Shown: positions 36,509 through 45,829 of the stretch, piece after piece
How the letters are laid out: every line of letters begins with the position of its first letter
How positions within the stretch are numbered: the first letter of the stretch is position 1
DNA from: Mycobacterium sp.
GTDB taxonomy: Bacteria; Actinomycetota; Actinomycetes; Mycobacteriales; Mycobacteriaceae
Assembly (NCBI RefSeq): GCF_002863225.1
Contig: NZ_PKEK01000075.1
Coordinates: 1-46,697 of the forward strand
Reading direction: 5' to 3'
Length of the DNA: 46,697 nucleotides
Program-made: the position numbers and the translations under genes
Notes under the pieces: generated by a model
The model's database searches: none
What the model was told of the DNA's origin: nothing
What the model saw: only the letters and a program-made list of their open reading frames with translations

Positions 36509-37467
36509 CAACGTGCCTCTTTGTGATCGGCGGGCCGGATCACGATGCGTCCGGCGGTCTGGTCGGCGGCGGCCCGGTATGCCGCGACCGCGTCGTCGAG
36601 CGAGTAGGTGCCCGCAATTGGCAGCGGGCGAAATACGCCTGATTCGAAGTAGGGCGCCATCTGCTGGAGGCGCCTGGCCGAATCCACGACGCTGAGTTTG
36701 CCGCTGTCCGCGCCGAGGATGCGAGTTTCGTTGTGGTACAGGTCGCGCAGGTTGATCCCCACGACGGGCGAGGACACCGCACTGATCACCACCAGACGCC
36801 CACGGTGCGCCAGTGCAGCGAGCGCCGCGGCGGTGGTTACACCGCCTACCGCGTCGTAGACCACGTCGGCAACCACGCCCCCGGCCGTGTCGTAGGTGAC
36901 GAAGTCGTCGATCACCGTCGCGGCGGGGGTGTCAGCTCCGGGCGGGCGTCGACCGACTCCGATCACTCTGGCGCCCAATGCATGTGCGATTTGCGCGACC
37001 GCTCCGCCCACACCCCCGGTCACGCCGAAGACGGCGACAGTTTCTCCCGCGGTCAGCTCCGCGACCTCGACCAGCCCGTACCAGGCCACGACGAAGTTCA
37101 CCCCGACGGTTGAGGCCTCGTCGAAGCTGAGCCGTTCGGGCTTGGCAACCAGAGCCTGCACGGGAACCGACATCAATTCCGCATGGGACCCGTCGCGGGT
37201 GAACCCGACGTCACCCCCGGTGCCCCAGACCGCTACGCCTTCCCAAGCGGGTGGACCGCTGACCACGACACCGGCGAAATCACGTCCGGGCGTACGCGGC
37301 AGTATCGTCCAATCCATCGCGCCGGCTACGTTTTTCACGTCAGAGGGGTTGACCGATGCCGCGTCGACGCGGACGACCGCCTCCTGTGCGGTGGCAAGCG
37401 GGTCCGCAAGGTTCGCCACCCGCAGGACGTCAGGGTTACCGAACTCGGTGAATCGCAGGGCCAGCAT
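36508..37467 (-). CDS. MDR-family zinc-free oxidoreductase (quinone reductase-like)
   Basis: A 319-aa medium-chain dehydrogenase/reductase beginning MLALRFTEFGNPDVLRV, the usual opening of NADPH:quinone oxidoreductases. The nucleotide motif is VFGVTGGVGGAVAQIA, and PGRDFAGVV is present; zinc-ligand cysteines are absent. The frame opens to 37506; ATG 37467 is chosen because the family N-terminus starts there. It is the first gene of the operon with the intradiol dioxygenase, and could reduce quinones or enones formed during aromatic breakdown. Substrate not determinable. Confidence 0.88.
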   Translation of the reverse strand: MLALRFTEFGNPDVLRVANLADPLATAQEAVVRVDAASVNPSDVKNVAGAMDWTILPRTPGRDFAGVVVSGPPAWEGVAVWGTGGDVGFTRDGSHAELMSVPVQALVAKPERLSFDEASTVGVNFVVAWYGLVEVAELTAGETVAVFGVTGGVGGAVAQIAHALGARVIGVGRRPPGADTPAATVIDDFVTYDTAGGVVADVVYDAVGGVTTAAALAALAHRGRLVVISAVSSPVVGINLRDLYHNETRILGADSGKLSVVDSARRLQQMAPYFESGVFRPLPIAGTYSLDDAVAAYRAAADQTAGRIVIRPADHKEAR

Positions 37468-37545
37468 GGCTTCAGCCAACACCACCGCAGGCATCGCGTC
37501 CAACAAAGGGCCGAGAGTCCAACCCCCTTGCCAAACCTCGACGCG

Positions 37546-37947
37546 TCACGTCGATTGTTGCACAATGTCTTTCGCGGCGGCGGTGGGACGGACCGCGCCC
37601 CACAGCCCGGTGGCGATTCCGACGGCCGCACCGCCCAGTCCCACCACTTGCTGCGACCGCTTCATCTCGTGGTGGACGCTCATTCCGCCCAACAGGTCGG
37701 CAGCGTCGGCACCGGCGGAGGCCAGAAACCAGCCCCGGGTGTTTCGACCGCGCAGTGCCGCCACAGCCAGCAAGCCGCCGATCAAGGCATCGCGGTAGCC
37801 CATCGAGCGCAACAACAGTTGGGCGGTGGGCGTCGGTGTGTCTGGATCACCCCATAGCTTGTTCGCCCGCAACGGGTCGACGAGAAAAGAGATGCCCGAG
37901 GCGAGCCGGATACCGCCCACGGCCAGTGCGGCACGGTCGATCGTCAT
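37546..37947 (-). CDS. Small membrane protein (DUF4267-like)
   Basis: A 133-aa protein with about four short hydrophobic segments (VGGIRLASGISFLV; YRDALIGGLLAVAAL; FLASAGADAADLL; VVGLGGAAVGIATGLWGAV). It resembles the small uncharacterised DUF4267 proteins of actinobacteria, which occur near oxidoreductases. It is 78 bp upstream of the MDR gene on the same strand, so it may be co-transcribed with it. Function unknown. Confidence 0.65.
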   Translation of the reverse strand: MTIDRAALAVGGIRLASGISFLVDPLRANKLWGDPDTPTPTAQLLLRSMGYRDALIGGLLAVAALRGRNTRGWFLASAGADAADLLGGMSVHHEMKRSQQVVGLGGAAVGIATGLWGAVRPTAAAKDIVQQST

Positions 37948-38070
37948 GGGTTCAGAGCCTAGATGCTGGTGGGCGTCGGGTTGTCGGACTTTGTCGCGCG
38001 ATATCTGCCATCGGCGCTGGTGCTCGCGGCGGGATGTCAGAATTCATCAAGCCGACCAGGAAACGAGACC

Positions 38071-38730
38071 ATGATCGAAGTATCACCGCCGGCCTCCGGG
38101 CCGAGATTCGAGCCCGACGAAGGCTGGGTTCCCGCCGACGAAAGACGGTTCGGCCTGGATCGGCGCAGCCTGCGCCCGACGCTTGCGGTGTTCGCGCTGG
38201 TCTTCGTGATGTCGGTGGTCCTGCCGGTGATCAACGCGACCGTTCCCTACCACGACCTCGTTCGTCCCGGAGATGTGATGCAGATCGACGGTGACGTGAC
38301 GTTCGCGCCGGAAACCGGTTGGGGCATCACCTCCGGTGTGCGCGCCGGCCACGCGCCGATCTCCGGTCAATACCCCGCCTCGGCAACTGTCGAGAACGGC
38401 GCGCTCAAGTTCACCGTGCGCACCGGTCCGTTCAAGGGCGACGCCGATCAATTGCTGGACCAGATCCAGGCGACCTCCGAGGCGCTGAATCAGGGTCGTG
38501 GTGTGCACATCAGCGGCACGCCCGCCACCATCGTGACGGCGGCGGGCAAGCAGGGCGCGACTGTGCGGGTGACCGGCCCGCACACCGCCGGGTTGATTGC
38601 CGCCTTCGTCTTCGACGATCGCGGAGTCGAAGCCGTCGCAACCGGACCCACCGATGCCGGTGCCGAACCCAGCGCCGCGGTGTTGCGGATGATCGCCAGC
38701 ATCAAGGCCGCCAAGCAGGAGCAGCGATGA
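38071..38730 (+). CDS. Single-pass membrane protein coupled to PrsW-type protease
   Basis: A 219-aa protein with a short basic/acidic N-terminus, one membrane helix (TLAVFALVFVMSVVLPVINATV, about 35-56 of the chosen frame) and a likely extracytoplasmic domain of about 160 residues. ATG 38071 follows AGGAAA. An in-frame TTG/CTG-side extension to 37963 reads LVLAAGC, a lipobox by chance, and has no good ribosome-binding site. Its stop overlaps the ATG of the PrsW-like gene (ATGA). Bacillus PrsW cuts a membrane-anchored anti-sigma factor, so this could be a substrate or partner; there is no anti-sigma zinc finger here. Confidence 0.75.
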   Translation: MIEVSPPASGPRFEPDEGWVPADERRFGLDRRSLRPTLAVFALVFVMSVVLPVINATVPYHDLVRPGDVMQIDGDVTFAPETGWGITSGVRAGHAPISGQYPASATVENGALKFTVRTGPFKGDADQLLDQIQATSEALNQGRGVHISGTPATIVTAAGKQGATVRVTGPHTAGLIAAFVFDDRGVEAVATGPTDAGAEPSAAVLRMIASIKAAKQEQR

Positions 38731-39902
38731 CCCTCCCCGACCTCGATCGGACCCGCGACGTGGCACTCGACCTCTCCGGCTGGGGCCGCAAGTTCGTCTT
38801 CTACCAACCACGCAACTTCGCCTTCTGGGGATATCTGGCGCTCGTCGGAATCGGGATTCTGGGTTTCTTCTCCACCCTCGCCCGCGAATACAACGCCTAC
38901 GGCGAAGCGATTGGCTTAGCCGTCACGTCGTTCGCCATCTATGCGGCGCTGTTCTGGTGGTTCACCGACCGCATCGACCACTACGCCAAACTGCCGCACA
39001 ACCTCATGGTGGTCGCGTTCCTCTGGGGAGGCTTCGCCGCGACCGGAGCAATGGCAGCCAATGCCAACGACGCGATACTCGCCTTGTACGGCAAGCACTT
39101 CGGCCAAGTCTGGGCGCTGAACTGGGGTGCCGGGCTGGCTGCGCCGTTCACCGAGGAATTCGCCAAGGGTGCCGGCCTGTTGCTGCTGATCGCGTTGGCG
39201 CAGCGACATGTGCGCACCGCATTCGACGGGTTCATACTCGGTGCGTTCATCGGTCTGGGGTTCCAGATCGTCGAAGACATCACCTACGCGATGACGTCGG
39301 CCGGTACTCAGTTCGGCGCCAATCAAATTGGCGCCTCGATCGGCACCATCATCCTGCGCATGCTGACCGGGGTGGCCGCGCACATCCTCTACAGCGCCAT
39401 CTTCTGCGCCGGCGTGGTCTACCTCATCGGGCGACCGGCCGAGCCACGCAAGATCGGCCGGGGTCTGGTCCTGATCGCGATACCCATACTGCTGCACGGG
39501 ACCTGGGATTCGGTGGCCGCAATCGCCGGACAGAATGCACTGCTGCTCGTCGGATTGCTGATCGGCACCATCATCGTCGCGCTGATCATCGTGACGCGGG
39601 TGTACAAGCTGACCGTGACCAGAGAACGTGACTTCGTCCGCGCCGTCATGGCCCCCGAGCAAGCCCGCGACGTCATCACGCCGGTTGAACTCGAAGCGAT
39701 GGCCGGTAATCGCAAGTCACGCAAGGCCTATCGCAAAAGCAGCCGCAACCGCCAAGAACGACGGCGTGCCCGTTACATTCTCAACGCCGCGTACGCACTC
39801 GGCGACGAGTTGGCCGCCGCCCGTGGGGCCGACACCGATCGGGTGCGCTTCGCGCGCTCCGAAGTAGCCCGCATCCGCGCGGGCATACCGTCGCCGTGGT
39901 GA
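38727..39902 (+). CDS. PrsW-family intramembrane metalloprotease
   Basis: A 391-aa polytopic membrane protein. The PrsW motifs are visible: APFTEEFAKG (E143, E144, K147), GFQIVEDITY, AHILYSAIF and LHGTWDS, which hold the glutamates and histidines thought to bind the catalytic metal. About eight to nine hydrophobic segments precede a basic C-terminal tail (about 310-391, RKSRKAYRKSSRNRQERRRA). ATG 38727 overlaps the upstream stop by four bases. The protease would act on a membrane protein, perhaps its coupled neighbour. It is convergent with the NAGGN operon. Confidence 0.88.
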   Translation: MTLPDLDRTRDVALDLSGWGRKFVFYQPRNFAFWGYLALVGIGILGFFSTLAREYNAYGEAIGLAVTSFAIYAALFWWFTDRIDHYAKLPHNLMVVAFLWGGFAATGAMAANANDAILALYGKHFGQVWALNWGAGLAAPFTEEFAKGAGLLLLIALAQRHVRTAFDGFILGAFIGLGFQIVEDITYAMTSAGTQFGANQIGASIGTIILRMLTGVAAHILYSAIFCAGVVYLIGRPAEPRKIGRGLVLIAIPILLHGTWDSVAAIAGQNALLLVGLLIGTIIVALIIVTRVYKLTVTRERDFVRAVMAPEQARDVITPVELEAMAGNRKSRKAYRKSSRNRQERRRARYILNAAYALGDELAAARGADTDRVRFARSEVARIRAGIPSPW

Positions 39903-39909
39903 GCCGGAT

Positions 39910-41721
39910 TTACCGGACGACCGAGTCGTCGGGGTTACGCGGCGACTCTTCGGGCGTCCAGGCGAACGGTTGCCCGGGCTGGCCGGGGAACAGGTAGTCG
40001 ACGAAAGCCGCTGCGGTGGGCTGTGGTTCGTGATTGGCCAGACCTGGTCGCTCGTTGGCTTCGATGAACGCGTACTCCTGACCGGTGACGTCCGGGACCA
40101 GCAGGTCGATTCCGGTAACCGGGATGCCGATGGCCTCGGCAGCCGTGATCGCAACCCGACACAGTTCCTGGTTCACGTTCGGGGTCACGTCGTGGATGGT
40201 GCCACCCTGATGCAGGTTTGCGGTGTGGCGAACACGAAGCCGCATCCCTTGCGGCAGAACGTCATCCAATTTCCAGCCGTATTCGCCGACCGTCGCCTCG
40301 GTCACCGGGTCGAGTGGAATGCGCGACTCACCTCCGGTGGCCGCGGAGCGACGTCGGCTCTCACCGATGATCAAATCACGGACGGTGTGCTCACCGGTAC
40401 CGATGATCTCCGGTGGCAGCCGCAACGCGGCCGCCACCACCCGACCGTCGATCACCACGAGCCGAAGGTCGTCACCGTTCACTTTCTGCTCGATCAAGAC
40501 CTCAGGGAATTCCGCCCGCGCTCGTGCGACCGCAGCGGTCAATTCGTCGACGCCGTGCTCGACGGTGATGCCCACGGTGATGCCCTTGCCCTGTTCTCCG
40601 CGAGTGGGTTTGACGACAACCTCGCCCACTTCGTTCAAGAAGTCGAAGTCACCCTCGTCGAAAGTTGCCAGGCGGGCCCGCGGGACGGTGATCCCGGCCT
40701 CGGAGACCAGGCGGCGGGTCAATCTCTTGTCGTCGCAACGGCACATCGCGACCGCGGACGTGAATTCCGACAGCGATTCCCGGGTGATCACGCTCCGACC
40801 GCCGTGGCTGAGCCGGATCTCGCCGGTCTCGGCGTCCAGAACCTCCACCCAGATGCCGCGACGTATCGCCTCGTCGGCGATGATCCGGGCATAGGGATTG
40901 AGGTCGTCGATGGTTTCCGGTGGCGGGGTGAACAGCGGCACGTTGATGGCGTTCTTGCGCTTGATCGCCAGCACCGGGACGCGCCGGAACCCCAGCTTTT
41001 CGTACAGTCGGATCGCGGCCGCGTTGTCGTGAGTGACTGAAAGATCCATGTAGGCCCGGCCCGCGCGCCGGAAGTGCGAGGCCAACTTCCGGGTCAGGGC
41101 GATACCAATTCCCGGGATGCCGGCCCCCGGGTCGACGGCCAATGTCCACAGGCTCGAGCCGCGTTCGGGATCAGAGAACAGCAATTGGTGGTCGACGCCG
41201 GTCACCGTGCCCACGACGGCGCCGTCATCGTCGCGCACCGCCAGCAGGTAGGTGATGGCGGGCTGGTGAACGTGGTTGTCCCAGATCACCTTGACCGGCG
41301 CCGGGACCATCCCGCAGCGGACGAACACCCGATTCATGGTGTCCGCGTCACCCGGGTCGTTGAGCGCGCGAACCGTCACACCGACCGGCGTCGGCGCCGT
41401 GTCGGCGTCATCCGCTTCGTCGGTGAAGCGCAGCCGATACGTGTGGCTGGGGTCGATGAACAGCTCCGAGGGCGCTCCCGCCACCACGACGTGGGATTCG
41501 CGCGCATAGATACAGATGTCACGCCGCCCGGGTGCCTCGCGCCGAAGCGCCTCCGCCAACATCCGCGGATCGGCAAAGGTCTGACCGAAAATCAATCGGC
41601 CCCAACCCAACTCGAGTTCGACGTCCTTCGCCATCGCATCGACCAGATGCGCCGGCGTCGCGTCATGGAGGCCGAGGGTGATGGCCTCCGTGTGGTCCTC
41701 TGCAGGACCGGTGGGGGTCAT
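39910..41721 (-). CDS. ngg: N-acetylglutaminylglutamine synthetase
   Basis: A 603-aa two-domain enzyme of the NAGGN osmolyte pathway. A GNAT acetyltransferase domain (about 115-260; acetyl-CoA loop PGIGIALTRKL and DNAAAIRLYEKLGF) is fused to an ATP-grasp ligase (about 300-590; VVVKPTRGEQGKGITVG, EFPEVLIEQKV, IEANERPGL). It would acetylate glutamine and ligate it to a second glutamine. ATG 41721 overlaps the stop of the amidotransferase gene by four bases, giving the usual pair asnO-ngg. The product is an uncommon compatible solute made under high salt in some bacteria. Confidence 0.93.
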   Translation of the reverse strand: MTPTGPAEDHTEAITLGLHDATPAHLVDAMAKDVELELGWGRLIFGQTFADPRMLAEALRREAPGRRDICIYARESHVVVAGAPSELFIDPSHTYRLRFTDEADDADTAPTPVGVTVRALNDPGDADTMNRVFVRCGMVPAPVKVIWDNHVHQPAITYLLAVRDDDGAVVGTVTGVDHQLLFSDPERGSSLWTLAVDPGAGIPGIGIALTRKLASHFRRAGRAYMDLSVTHDNAAAIRLYEKLGFRRVPVLAIKRKNAINVPLFTPPPETIDDLNPYARIIADEAIRRGIWVEVLDAETGEIRLSHGGRSVITRESLSEFTSAVAMCRCDDKRLTRRLVSEAGITVPRARLATFDEGDFDFLNEVGEVVVKPTRGEQGKGITVGITVEHGVDELTAAVARARAEFPEVLIEQKVNGDDLRLVVIDGRVVAAALRLPPEIIGTGEHTVRDLIIGESRRRSAATGGESRIPLDPVTEATVGEYGWKLDDVLPQGMRLRVRHTANLHQGGTIHDVTPNVNQELCRVAITAAEAIGIPVTGIDLLVPDVTGQEYAFIEANERPGLANHEPQPTAAAFVDYLFPGQPGQPFAWTPEESPRNPDDSVVR

Positions 41722-43523
41722 GCCGCCGGCCCGGTTACACCATGACGTTGTAACCAGAGTTCGAGCAACGCGATCTGCCAGAGTTCGTTTCCGCGCAGCG
41801 GCGTCAGACGACCATTGGGGTCAGCCAGCAGCGCATCCACCGCTCCAGTATCGAACAGCCCCCGCTCCTTGGCGACCGGAGCGTAGAGAGCGTCGCGGAC
41901 CATATCGAGATAGGGCCCTTGCAGGTGAGTCAACGCGGGCACCGGGAAGTAACCCTTGGGGCGGTCGATGACCTCCGACGGAATGACCCGGCGCGCAGCC
42001 TCTTTGAGCACACCCTTGCCGCCGTGCGCGACCTTCAGCTCGGGCGGGCAGGTGGCCGCGAGCTCGACGAGCTCGTGGTCGAGGAATGGCACCCGGCCCT
42101 CCAGCCCCCAGGCCATGGTCATGTTGTCGACCCGCTTGACCGGGTCGTCGACCAACATCACCATCGTGTCGAGCCGTAGCGCGCGGTCGATGCCGGTCTC
42201 GGCACCGGCGTTGGCGAAGTGCTCGGTGACGAAACGCTGGCTCGGGTCATTCGGCGCCAGGTAACCCTCGGCGAGCAGGGCGGCGAGGCCCTCCTCGTCG
42301 CGATCGAAGAAGGCGGCCCGGTATTCGGCGACGGAGCCCTCGAGTGAGGCGGCGGCCGGCGTGCCCATCGGCGGATACCAGTGGTAGCCGGCAAATACCT
42401 CGTCGGCACCCTGTCCGGACTGCACGACCTTCACGTGCTTGGCCACTTCTTCGCTGAGCAGATAGAAAGCGACGCAGTCGTGGCTGACCATCGGCTCGCT
42501 CATCGCCCTGATGGCGCCGTCGAGGGCGGGCAGCATTCGCTCGGTGCCGATACGGATCTGGTGATGATCGGTGTCGAAGCGCTCGGCCACGATGTCGGAG
42601 TACTGGAACTCGTCGCCCTTGATATCGCCGGCCGACTCGAAGCCGATCGAGAACGTCGCCAACCCGTGCTGCCCCGCCTCGGCGAGCAGGCCGACGATCA
42701 AGCTGGAATCGACACCGCCGGATAGCAGGCAACCAACAGGCACGTCGGCGACCAGCCGGCGCTCGACCGCGGTCCGCAGCGACGCCAATACGGCGTCTTC
42801 CCAGTCGCGCTCGGACCAGTCGGAGCGGTCCTCGTGCCGGGTGAAGTCCGGCGACCAGTAGGTGGTCGCCACGCGGCGACCGTCCGGTTCGATGGCCAGC
42901 AAGGATCCGGGCGGGATCTTGCGCACGCCGCGCAGGATGGTCGCCGGAGCCGGTACGACGGAGTGGAAGGTCATGTAGTGGTGCAGCGCAACGCGGTCGA
43001 TGCGGGTGTCGACGCCGCCCCCGGCCAGCAGCGCCGGCAGCGACGAGGCGAACCTGATTCGGTGACTGTCCTCGGTGACGTACAGCGGCTTGATGCCGAG
43101 ACGGTCGCGACCGAGCAGAACGCGGCCACTGTCACGTTCGACGATGGCGAAGGCGAACATGCCTTTGAAGTGGCTGACGAAGTCGTCACCCCAGCGGTGG
43201 TAGGCCTTGAGCAGGACCTCGCTGTCGCTGGTCGAGAAGAAGCGGTAACCGTAGCCCTGGAGTTCGCTGCGCAGCTCTTTGTAGTTGTAAATGCAGCCGT
43301 TCCAGGCGATCGTCAGCCCGAGGTCGGAGTCGACCATCGGCTGCGCACCCGCTTCGGTCAGGTCAATGATTTTCAGACGACGATGACCCAGCGCAACACG
43401 ACCCTGCGACCAGACGCCCGCGCCGTCCGGACCCCGCGGGGTCATCACAGCGGTCATCGCGGCCACCGCCGTCACATCAGGCGCTCGACCGTCGAGTCGG
43501 ACCTCACCGGTGGCTCCACACAC
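41718..43523 (-). CDS. asnO: N-acetylglutaminylglutamine amidotransferase
   Basis: A 601-aa asparagine-synthetase-like enzyme that amidates N-acetylglutaminylglutamine. The N-terminal class II glutaminase starts with the nucleophile Cys2 (MCGATGEVRLD; GTG start at 43523 immediately before TGT). RGPDGAG and the WNGCIYNY segment follow. The synthetase domain has the ATP pyrophosphatase loop SGGVDSS (268-274) and GQGADEVFAGYHWYPP. It is the first gene of the NAGGN pair and is coupled to ngg. The family name is the TIGRFAM-type subgroup and rests on its pairing with ngg. No M42 peptidase, common in other NAGGN operons, is adjacent. Confidence 0.93.
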   Translation of the reverse strand: MCGATGEVRLDGRAPDVTAVAAMTAVMTPRGPDGAGVWSQGRVALGHRRLKIIDLTEAGAQPMVDSDLGLTIAWNGCIYNYKELRSELQGYGYRFFSTSDSEVLLKAYHRWGDDFVSHFKGMFAFAIVERDSGRVLLGRDRLGIKPLYVTEDSHRIRFASSLPALLAGGGVDTRIDRVALHHYMTFHSVVPAPATILRGVRKIPPGSLLAIEPDGRRVATTYWSPDFTRHEDRSDWSERDWEDAVLASLRTAVERRLVADVPVGCLLSGGVDSSLIVGLLAEAGQHGLATFSIGFESAGDIKGDEFQYSDIVAERFDTDHHQIRIGTERMLPALDGAIRAMSEPMVSHDCVAFYLLSEEVAKHVKVVQSGQGADEVFAGYHWYPPMGTPAAASLEGSVAEYRAAFFDRDEEGLAALLAEGYLAPNDPSQRFVTEHFANAGAETGIDRALRLDTMVMLVDDPVKRVDNMTMAWGLEGRVPFLDHELVELAATCPPELKVAHGGKGVLKEAARRVIPSEVIDRPKGYFPVPALTHLQGPYLDMVRDALYAPVAKERGLFDTGAVDALLADPNGRLTPLRGNELWQIALLELWLQRHGVTGPAA

Positions 43524-43622
43524 GCGAATAACCCTACAGAGGTCGTTTCCCGGGCGCGCGACGCTGACCGGAGGCGGCGATGCTTGCGAGCAATGCCTTC
43601 CACGTACGTTCCATGTGGGAGC

Positions 43623-45761
43623 TCACTTTCCGTCGCTCGCGTTGTCTTGGCCACACAGCCGGGGAAGACGGGACAACCTGTCGGCATCCTCGTTCTCCAC
43701 CCGCAGGTAACGACGTCCATCGTCGGCGGTTGCGACCTTGATGGACGGGCCATCTCCGCTGACGCTGTCGGGTTCCATGAACAGCTGTAGTTCGCCGGAA
43801 TCGGCATAGCGCATGGCGTCGTCGTTGGACAGCTTCCACGGGTGGCCATCGGTCGGCCAGCGCCCGGCGACCAGCCGGACCTCGGGGTGGTCGGCGTCCT
43901 CGTCGTCGACGGCGACGCTGCCAACCCACATCTTCGACGGCAGCGGGCGGAAGTACACCGCGAGGCGCTGACGGTTGAAGTCCACGTCGACCGGTATTCC
44001 GATCGGCGGCAGTGAGGTTCCCTCCGGCCGGTCGTTGAGCGACTGCTTCACCTGCCGCGAGCCGAGCCCGACGCCGAACCAGTCGATGGTCAACACCGTC
44101 GTGAGGTACTGCACGATGGCAAGGCTCAGCAGACCGCCCGCGCCGGCGGCACCGACCCCGGCCGCCCCGGCCACCCAGGTCACCGGCAGCGCGAGCAGTC
44201 CGACGGTGGCCGCGGTGCCGGCTGCCGCCGCCACCTTGCCCGGGATGGTCAGGCTGAAATCCGGGTTGACCTCTGCCTCGGCTGGGTGCTGGGTTGGTCG
44301 GACGCCGACGGTTTTGGGGAGGTCGTCGAGCCGCTCGTGGACCCTTTTGACCTCCGCCTCGTATTCTTCGTCGGTCAGCCGGCCGGCCCGCTTCCGGTCA
44401 CGGGCTGCGCTCAGCGCTTGCTCGAGACTCTCGATGGTTTCCAGGTCGGCGCGCCGGGTCTCCTGGCCCTCCGGGTCGCGCGGAATGTCGTCGAGACCCA
44501 TCTCGTAGGTGACTTTGAAGGTGGCATTGAAGTCGTAGAGCTTCGTTTCGGCGCTCACCGTGCCGTCGACAACCAGCCGGCCATCCTGAGTGCGCGGCAC
44601 GATGTCGGCGTCGAGCGCCTCCAGGCAGCGTTCCTGCCCACCGATCGAAATGGTCTTCGGCCCCGCAAGCAGGCACGGGACGTCGGCGTCGAAATCGTTC
44701 TCGTCGAGATCGAACGTGTTCATCACGGTGTCGCGGACCTGGCGGAGGATGCTCCAGCCGGTGACAGCCAATCCTGTTTTCTCACGCGGGTTTTCGGCCA
44801 GGATCGAGTTGGGCAGTTCTTCGCCTGACGGCAGCTCGCGCACGGTCTGCAGCTGAATCACCATGGACTCATGGGTGACGCCGCCGATGTCGAAGCGCTG
44901 GACCACGGCGTCAAGGGCTTTCACCGTGTTGTCGTCGCGCGACTCGGCGTCGACCTCCAGCGCGGCCGGCATCAGGTCCATGACACCGTCCTCGCCCATT
45001 TCGGCAAGTTTCGGCCGGACGGCGTCGGTGATCTGGGCGGCCAACGAGTCGAGGACTCGGAGCCTGGCGTCGTCGTCGGAAATGCTGGGGTGCTGCACCC
45101 GTTCGAGGCTCACCATCAACTCGCCCGCGATGCTGTGGGTGATCCAGTACGCCTCGGCGTAATCCAGTTCCCAGGTGATACGCGGATCTTGGTCAGTGAT
45201 GACGAAGCTGCCATCGGAGCGCCGATCGATCTGCGCGCCGAAGATCTGCGGCGCATAGTCGTCGCCTGAGGGGTTGACCAGCAGCGCAGGCGAATCCTGG
45301 CCGTTGAAATTCAGCACGATGGTTTGCTTGCCCGGTTCCGTTTCGCGCGGCTCGAGCTGATCGTGGACAGTCAGCCGCCCGAACAACGGGATTTCGTTGT
45401 ACGGGATCTCGCGCGACTCGTCGGCGCGTGGGCCGTCCGGGACCGTGATTGTCCTGGGCGGCAACGAGACCAGCGGAATGCACGACACCGAATCGATGGA
45501 GATCTTCGAATCGAAAATTGCCAGGTCTATTGCGAAATGCCTTAGCGGATCGCGGGTTTCGTCGTCGACCTGCTCCTGCCAGAGCCGCTGCTGTGCATCG
45601 TGGACAAACCAGACGCGGTCGAGGGTCAGATCAAGCGTCGCGGTGGCCGAGTAGCCGGGTCCATCCACTGCCTCGGTGTACTTGTCGCCGGCGAACATCT
45701 CGACGGTCTGATCCTGGACGCGTTCTCGGTGAATCTCGATCATCGTGTCGGGCCGCTGCAT
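43623..45761 (-). CDS. Large hypothetical protein with a late transmembrane region
   Basis: A 712-aa protein with no motif I can identify. The first 440 residues are a soluble acidic beta-rich region. Residues about 445-490 are helical and charged (DRKRAGRLTDEEYEAEVKRV, SHOCT-like). A strongly hydrophobic Ala/Gly region (about 510-562) suggests one or two membrane helices. A C-terminal soluble domain (about 565-712) follows. It lies 99 bp upstream of the NAGGN pair on the same strand and may share its transcript. Divergent from an SdpI-like gene. Confidence 0.7.
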   Translation of the reverse strand: MQRPDTMIEIHRERVQDQTVEMFAGDKYTEAVDGPGYSATATLDLTLDRVWFVHDAQQRLWQEQVDDETRDPLRHFAIDLAIFDSKISIDSVSCIPLVSLPPRTITVPDGPRADESREIPYNEIPLFGRLTVHDQLEPRETEPGKQTIVLNFNGQDSPALLVNPSGDDYAPQIFGAQIDRRSDGSFVITDQDPRITWELDYAEAYWITHSIAGELMVSLERVQHPSISDDDARLRVLDSLAAQITDAVRPKLAEMGEDGVMDLMPAALEVDAESRDDNTVKALDAVVQRFDIGGVTHESMVIQLQTVRELPSGEELPNSILAENPREKTGLAVTGWSILRQVRDTVMNTFDLDENDFDADVPCLLAGPKTISIGGQERCLEALDADIVPRTQDGRLVVDGTVSAETKLYDFNATFKVTYEMGLDDIPRDPEGQETRRADLETIESLEQALSAARDRKRAGRLTDEEYEAEVKRVHERLDDLPKTVGVRPTQHPAEAEVNPDFSLTIPGKVAAAAGTAATVGLLALPVTWVAGAAGVGAAGAGGLLSLAIVQYLTTVLTIDWFGVGLGSRQVKQSLNDRPEGTSLPPIGIPVDVDFNRQRLAVYFRPLPSKMWVGSVAVDDEDADHPEVRLVAGRWPTDGHPWKLSNDDAMRYADSGELQLFMEPDSVSGDGPSIKVATADDGRRYLRVENEDADRLSRLPRLCGQDNASDGK

Positions 45762-45829
45762 GCCCGATCTTGTACCCAGAACGCTCGGTAATACAACAGG
45801 CCGTGCGACCTGCTCGTTAGGTTGGCGAG

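Noticed and set aside
37963..38070. Lipobox (LVLAAGC) giving a lipoprotein reading of the 38071 gene
   Set aside because: The leader lacks an N-terminal positive charge, has charged residues within the would-be signal, and has no ribosome-binding site; a true membrane helix follows from the ATG at 38071.
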